A model generated the notes under the pieces. The model was not told where the DNA came from and did not search any database. It worked only from the letters and a program-made list of their open reading frames with translations. This document shows positions 5,412-6,892 of a stretch of DNA of 6,892 nt, piece after piece (position 1 is the first letter of the stretch; each line of letters starts with the position of its first letter). Where the stretch lies: positions 597 through 7,488 of the forward strand of contig DYIH01000079.1 of the NCBI GenBank assembly GCA_020723785.1, written 5' to 3'. The position numbers and the translations under genes were made by a program. Source of the stretch: Thermaerobacter marianensis. Lineage in GTDB: Bacteria; Bacillota; Sulfobacillia; DYIH01.

Positions 5412-5440
5412 TTGCAACCCCCGCCCTTTGGTGGTATATT
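5412..5440 (+). promoter_or_regulatory. Predicted sigma-70-type promoter of argF
   Basis: TTGCAA (5412-5417) and TATATT (5435-5440) are separated by the optimal 17 nt and match the -35 and -10 consensus at four and five of six positions. Transcription would begin near 5447, about 50 nt before the GTG start of argF. The AT-rich stretch from 5435 to 5470 stands out sharply in this GC-rich sequence. Confidence 0.65.
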
Positions 5441-5442
5441 TA

Positions 5443-5468
5443 AATCATATGATTCATAATTATACATA
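5443..5468. promoter_or_regulatory. Candidate operator at the argF transcription start (possible arginine-repressor site)
   Basis: AATCATATGATT (5443-5454) is a perfect 12-nt palindrome placed over the predicted start of transcription. It is followed by ATTCATAATTATACAT, AT-rich with an ATTCA half-site like those in ArgR boxes. A full ArgR box (TGAAT-N4-ATTCA) is not present, so the identity of the binding protein is a guess from the target gene and the position. Confidence 0.35.
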
Positions 5469-5497
5469 AATGGCTCACCCCGCTGGAGGCCTGCAGC

Positions 5498-6463
5498 GTG
5501 TCCCTTTATTCCAAAGCCACCCCCGCGCCCGGGGCGGCCGCCTTCAAGGGCCGGCACCTTCTCGACCTCAAGGACCTCACTCCCGCGGAGGTACTGCAGA
5601 TCCTGGCGGCCGCCGCCGAGTGGAAGGATCGCGGGAGCGATCCCGGCCTCCCGCAACCGCTGCGGGGCAAGACCTTGGGGATGATCTTCACCAAGTCCTC
5701 CACCCGGACGCGGGTGTCGTTCCAGGCGGCGGTAAACCAGCTCGGCGGCCAGGCCATCTTCCTCGGCACCGGCGAGCTCCAGCTCGGACGCGGGGAGACC
5801 ATCGCCGACACGGCGCGTGTGCTGTCCCGCTACCTCGACGGCATCCTCATCCGCACCTACGACCAGCGGGAGGTGGAGGAGCTGGCCGCCCACGCCACCA
5901 TCCCGATCATCAACGGGCTCACCGACCAGTCCCACCCGACCCAGGCCCTCGCCGACCTGCAGACGATCCACGAGCGGTTCGGTCGCTGGCAGGGGCTCCG
6001 GCTGGCCTACGTGGGCGACGGCAACAACGTGGCCGTTTCGCTGATGGAGGCGGCGGCCAAGGTCGGCATGGACTTTGCAGCAGCGACGCCGCCCGGCTAT
6101 GAACCGGACCCGGCGCGCGTGGCGTCGGCCCGGGCCGACGCCGCGGCCCTAGGCGGCCGCGTGACCGTCTGCCGCGATCCGTTCGAGGCGGTGCGGGAGG
6201 CCAGCGTCGTCTACACCGACGTCTGGGTCAGCATGGGACAGGAGGCCGAGCGGGAAGCGCGCCTCCGCGCCTTCGCGCCATACCAGGTCAACGAGGCGCT
6301 CATGGCGGCCGCCCGCCCTGATGCCATTTTCATGCACTGCCTGCCGGCCCACCGGGGCGAGGAGGTCGCCGCCGCCGTCATCGACGGCCCCCGTTCCGCC
6401 GTCTTCGACCAAGCCGAGAACCGCCTGCACGTGTATAAGGCCATCCTGTCGCTTTTCGTCTGA
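5498..6463 (+). CDS. argF: Ornithine carbamoyltransferase
   Basis: It converts ornithine and carbamoyl phosphate to citrulline in arginine biosynthesis; it is cytoplasmic and typically trimeric. It has 321 residues from GTG 5498, with ribosome site GGAGG (5485-5489) 8 nt upstream, near the family's usual 305-335. The N-terminal carbamoyl-phosphate domain has HLLDLKDLTPAE (20-31), the phosphate-binding loop SSTRTRVSF (67-75) and SHPTQALADL (145-154). The ornithine domain has YVGDGNNVAVSLM (171-183), TDVWVSMGQE (240-249) and MHCLPAHRGEE (279-289) with the catalytic HCLP. FDQAENRLHVYKAIL closes the protein. The HCLP and D-x-W-x-S-M-G motifs separate it from aspartate carbamoyltransferase. It stands alone, without other arg genes in the window, which with the promoter and possible ArgR-like site suggests an anabolic role. 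It has a short extra N-terminus (about 15 residues) before the first conserved helix. Confidence 0.95.
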   Translation: MSLYSKATPAPGAAAFKGRHLLDLKDLTPAEVLQILAAAAEWKDRGSDPGLPQPLRGKTLGMIFTKSSTRTRVSFQAAVNQLGGQAIFLGTGELQLGRGETIADTARVLSRYLDGILIRTYDQREVEELAAHATIPIINGLTDQSHPTQALADLQTIHERFGRWQGLRLAYVGDGNNVAVSLMEAAAKVGMDFAAATPPGYEPDPARVASARADAAALGGRVTVCRDPFEAVREASVVYTDVWVSMGQEAEREARLRAFAPYQVNEALMAAARPDAIFMHCLPAHRGEEVAAAVIDGPRSAVFDQAENRLHVYKAILSLFV

Positions 6464-6467
6464 AGAG

Positions 6468-6531
6468 CCTCTCGCACAACCTTCGGGTCGTAGGCCGGGA
6501 TGGCCGCCAAAATAGGAGGTTGTGCGACAGG
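6468..6531. repeat. Imperfect 15-nt inverted repeat downstream of argF
   Basis: CCTCTCGCACAACCT (6468-6482) and AGGTTGTGCGACAGG (6517-6531) are inverted copies with 14 of 15 positions paired, separated by 34 nt that hold a small internal GGCC-GGGAT-GGCC hairpin. No T-run follows on either strand, so it is not a clear intrinsic terminator. A related element lies at 6569-6581. It may be the ends of a small non-autonomous mobile element or a transposon relic, or an RNA structure at the argF 3' end; no transposase is visible. Confidence 0.6.
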
Positions 6532-6568
6532 CCCGATTAACCAGGCGCATAATCCGTGTCCGGAATGG

Positions 6569-6581
6569 CTTGTGCGACAAG
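6569..6581. repeat. Third copy of the TTGTGCGACA motif, forming a tight hairpin
   Basis: CTTGTGCGACAAG is a perfect 5-bp stem with a GCG loop. It repeats TTGTGCGACA from the right arm of the upstream inverted repeat (6521-6529) in the same orientation, about 50 nt further on. The recurrence in a short non-coding gap suggests repeat-derived DNA. Confidence 0.5.
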
Positions 6582-6625
6582 GTGTTGTCTGCGAGCGCCT
6601 TGGCGTCCAGGGGTACTGCTGTTAG

Positions 6626-6655
6626 AAAAACGAGCCCCGCCGCAGACCGGCGGGG
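6626..6655 (-). terminator. Intrinsic terminator of the tRNA-Arg gene
   Basis: On the minus strand CCCCGCCG (6655-6648), a 5-nt loop and CGGCGGGG (6642-6635) form a perfect 8-bp GC stem, followed after CTCG by TTTTT (6630-6626). It begins 17 nt past the tRNA 3' end. On the plus strand the same stem is followed by TGTATTT, so it may also stop argF transcription weakly. Confidence 0.85.
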
Positions 6656-6671
6656 TGTATTTCGCGAAGGA

Positions 6672-6746
<75 letters not shown>

Positions 6747-6777
6747 ACAAACCGAATTGGACGAACGAGCAAACAGC

Positions 6778-6806
6778 ATTATAAACGAACACGGCCGCAA
6801 AGGCAA
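6778..6806 (-). promoter_or_regulatory. Promoter of the tRNA-Arg gene
   Basis: On the minus strand TTGCCT (6806-6801) and a perfect TATAAT (6783-6778) are separated by 17 nt. Transcription would start near 6771, some 25 nt before the mature tRNA 5' end. Confidence 0.8.
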
Positions 6807-6892
6807 TGGCAAGGGAATTTGAGCCATCCCCGGTTTTGGACCCGGCCGATTCGCGGACCTGATCTACGGAACCATCGGGAAAGGTTCCAGCG

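Noticed and set aside
5258..5465. A 69-codon minus-strand frame from ATG 5465 ending just before accC, as part of a longer frame reaching 5971
   Set aside because: It has a possible GGGGTGA ribosome site but its composition is low-complexity Gly/Pro/Arg, as expected from GC-rich non-coding DNA, and it crosses the argF promoter; the longer form lies antisense to argF.
6747..6892. An integrase gene or attachment-site duplication next to tRNA-Arg
   Set aside because: No repeat of the tRNA 3' end is seen elsewhere in the window, and 6807-6892 has no frame or motif I can support.

Overview
This is a GC-rich bacterial window. It has strong AGGAGG-type ribosome sites, GTG starts and a CCA-encoding tRNA gene. 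The gene set (YwiC-like protein, DUF2249 proteins, a hemerythrin and a Crp/Fnr regulator whose only cysteines lie in a C-terminal tail, as reported for Bacillus-type Fnr) suggests a high-GC, probably thermophilic Firmicute. That placement is an inference; no rRNA or other lineage marker is present.

Layout. Bases 1-1292 (minus strand) hold a three-gene operon read right to left: a DUF2249 protein (1056-1292), a second DUF2249 protein (829-1053) and a multi-helix membrane protein resembling heme-copper oxidase subunit I (746 down to the left edge, so its C-terminus is missing). Divergent from it is a YwiC-like membrane protein (1431-2237, plus). Next comes a minus-strand pair, hemerythrin (2518-3021) and a third DUF2249 protein (2291-2521), joined by an ATGA overlap. 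Divergent from that pair is the Crp/Fnr regulator (3173-3907, plus). Its end overlaps the convergent biotin carboxylase gene accC (3885-5249, minus) by 23 nt. After an intergenic region with a good sigma-70-like promoter comes argF (5498-6463, plus). An unexplained inverted repeat, an intrinsic terminator and a tRNA-Arg(CCG) gene (6672-6746, minus) with its own promoter follow. Bases 6807-6892 show nothing I can name.

How the genes work together. The left 3.9 kb reads as one anaerobic / nitric-oxide-related module with its own regulator. The regulator carries the CRP-type DNA-reading residues R-E-x3-R, which predict GTGA-N6-TCAC operators. Exactly such palindromes occur at 1342-1355 and 3085-3098. 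Three -10-like hexamers (TATGAT, CATAAT, CACAAT) each start after exactly 23 nt from a palindrome edge, none with a good -35. This is the geometry of FNR/CRP class II activated promoters. One palindrome sits symmetrically between the two divergent operons of the left half; the other serves the hemerythrin-DUF2249 pair. So seven genes, six targets and their presumed regulator, form a predicted local regulon. The biochemical role of the DUF2249 proteins and the oxidase-like protein is not established by the sequence. The right half (accC, argF, tRNA-Arg) is ordinary housekeeping.
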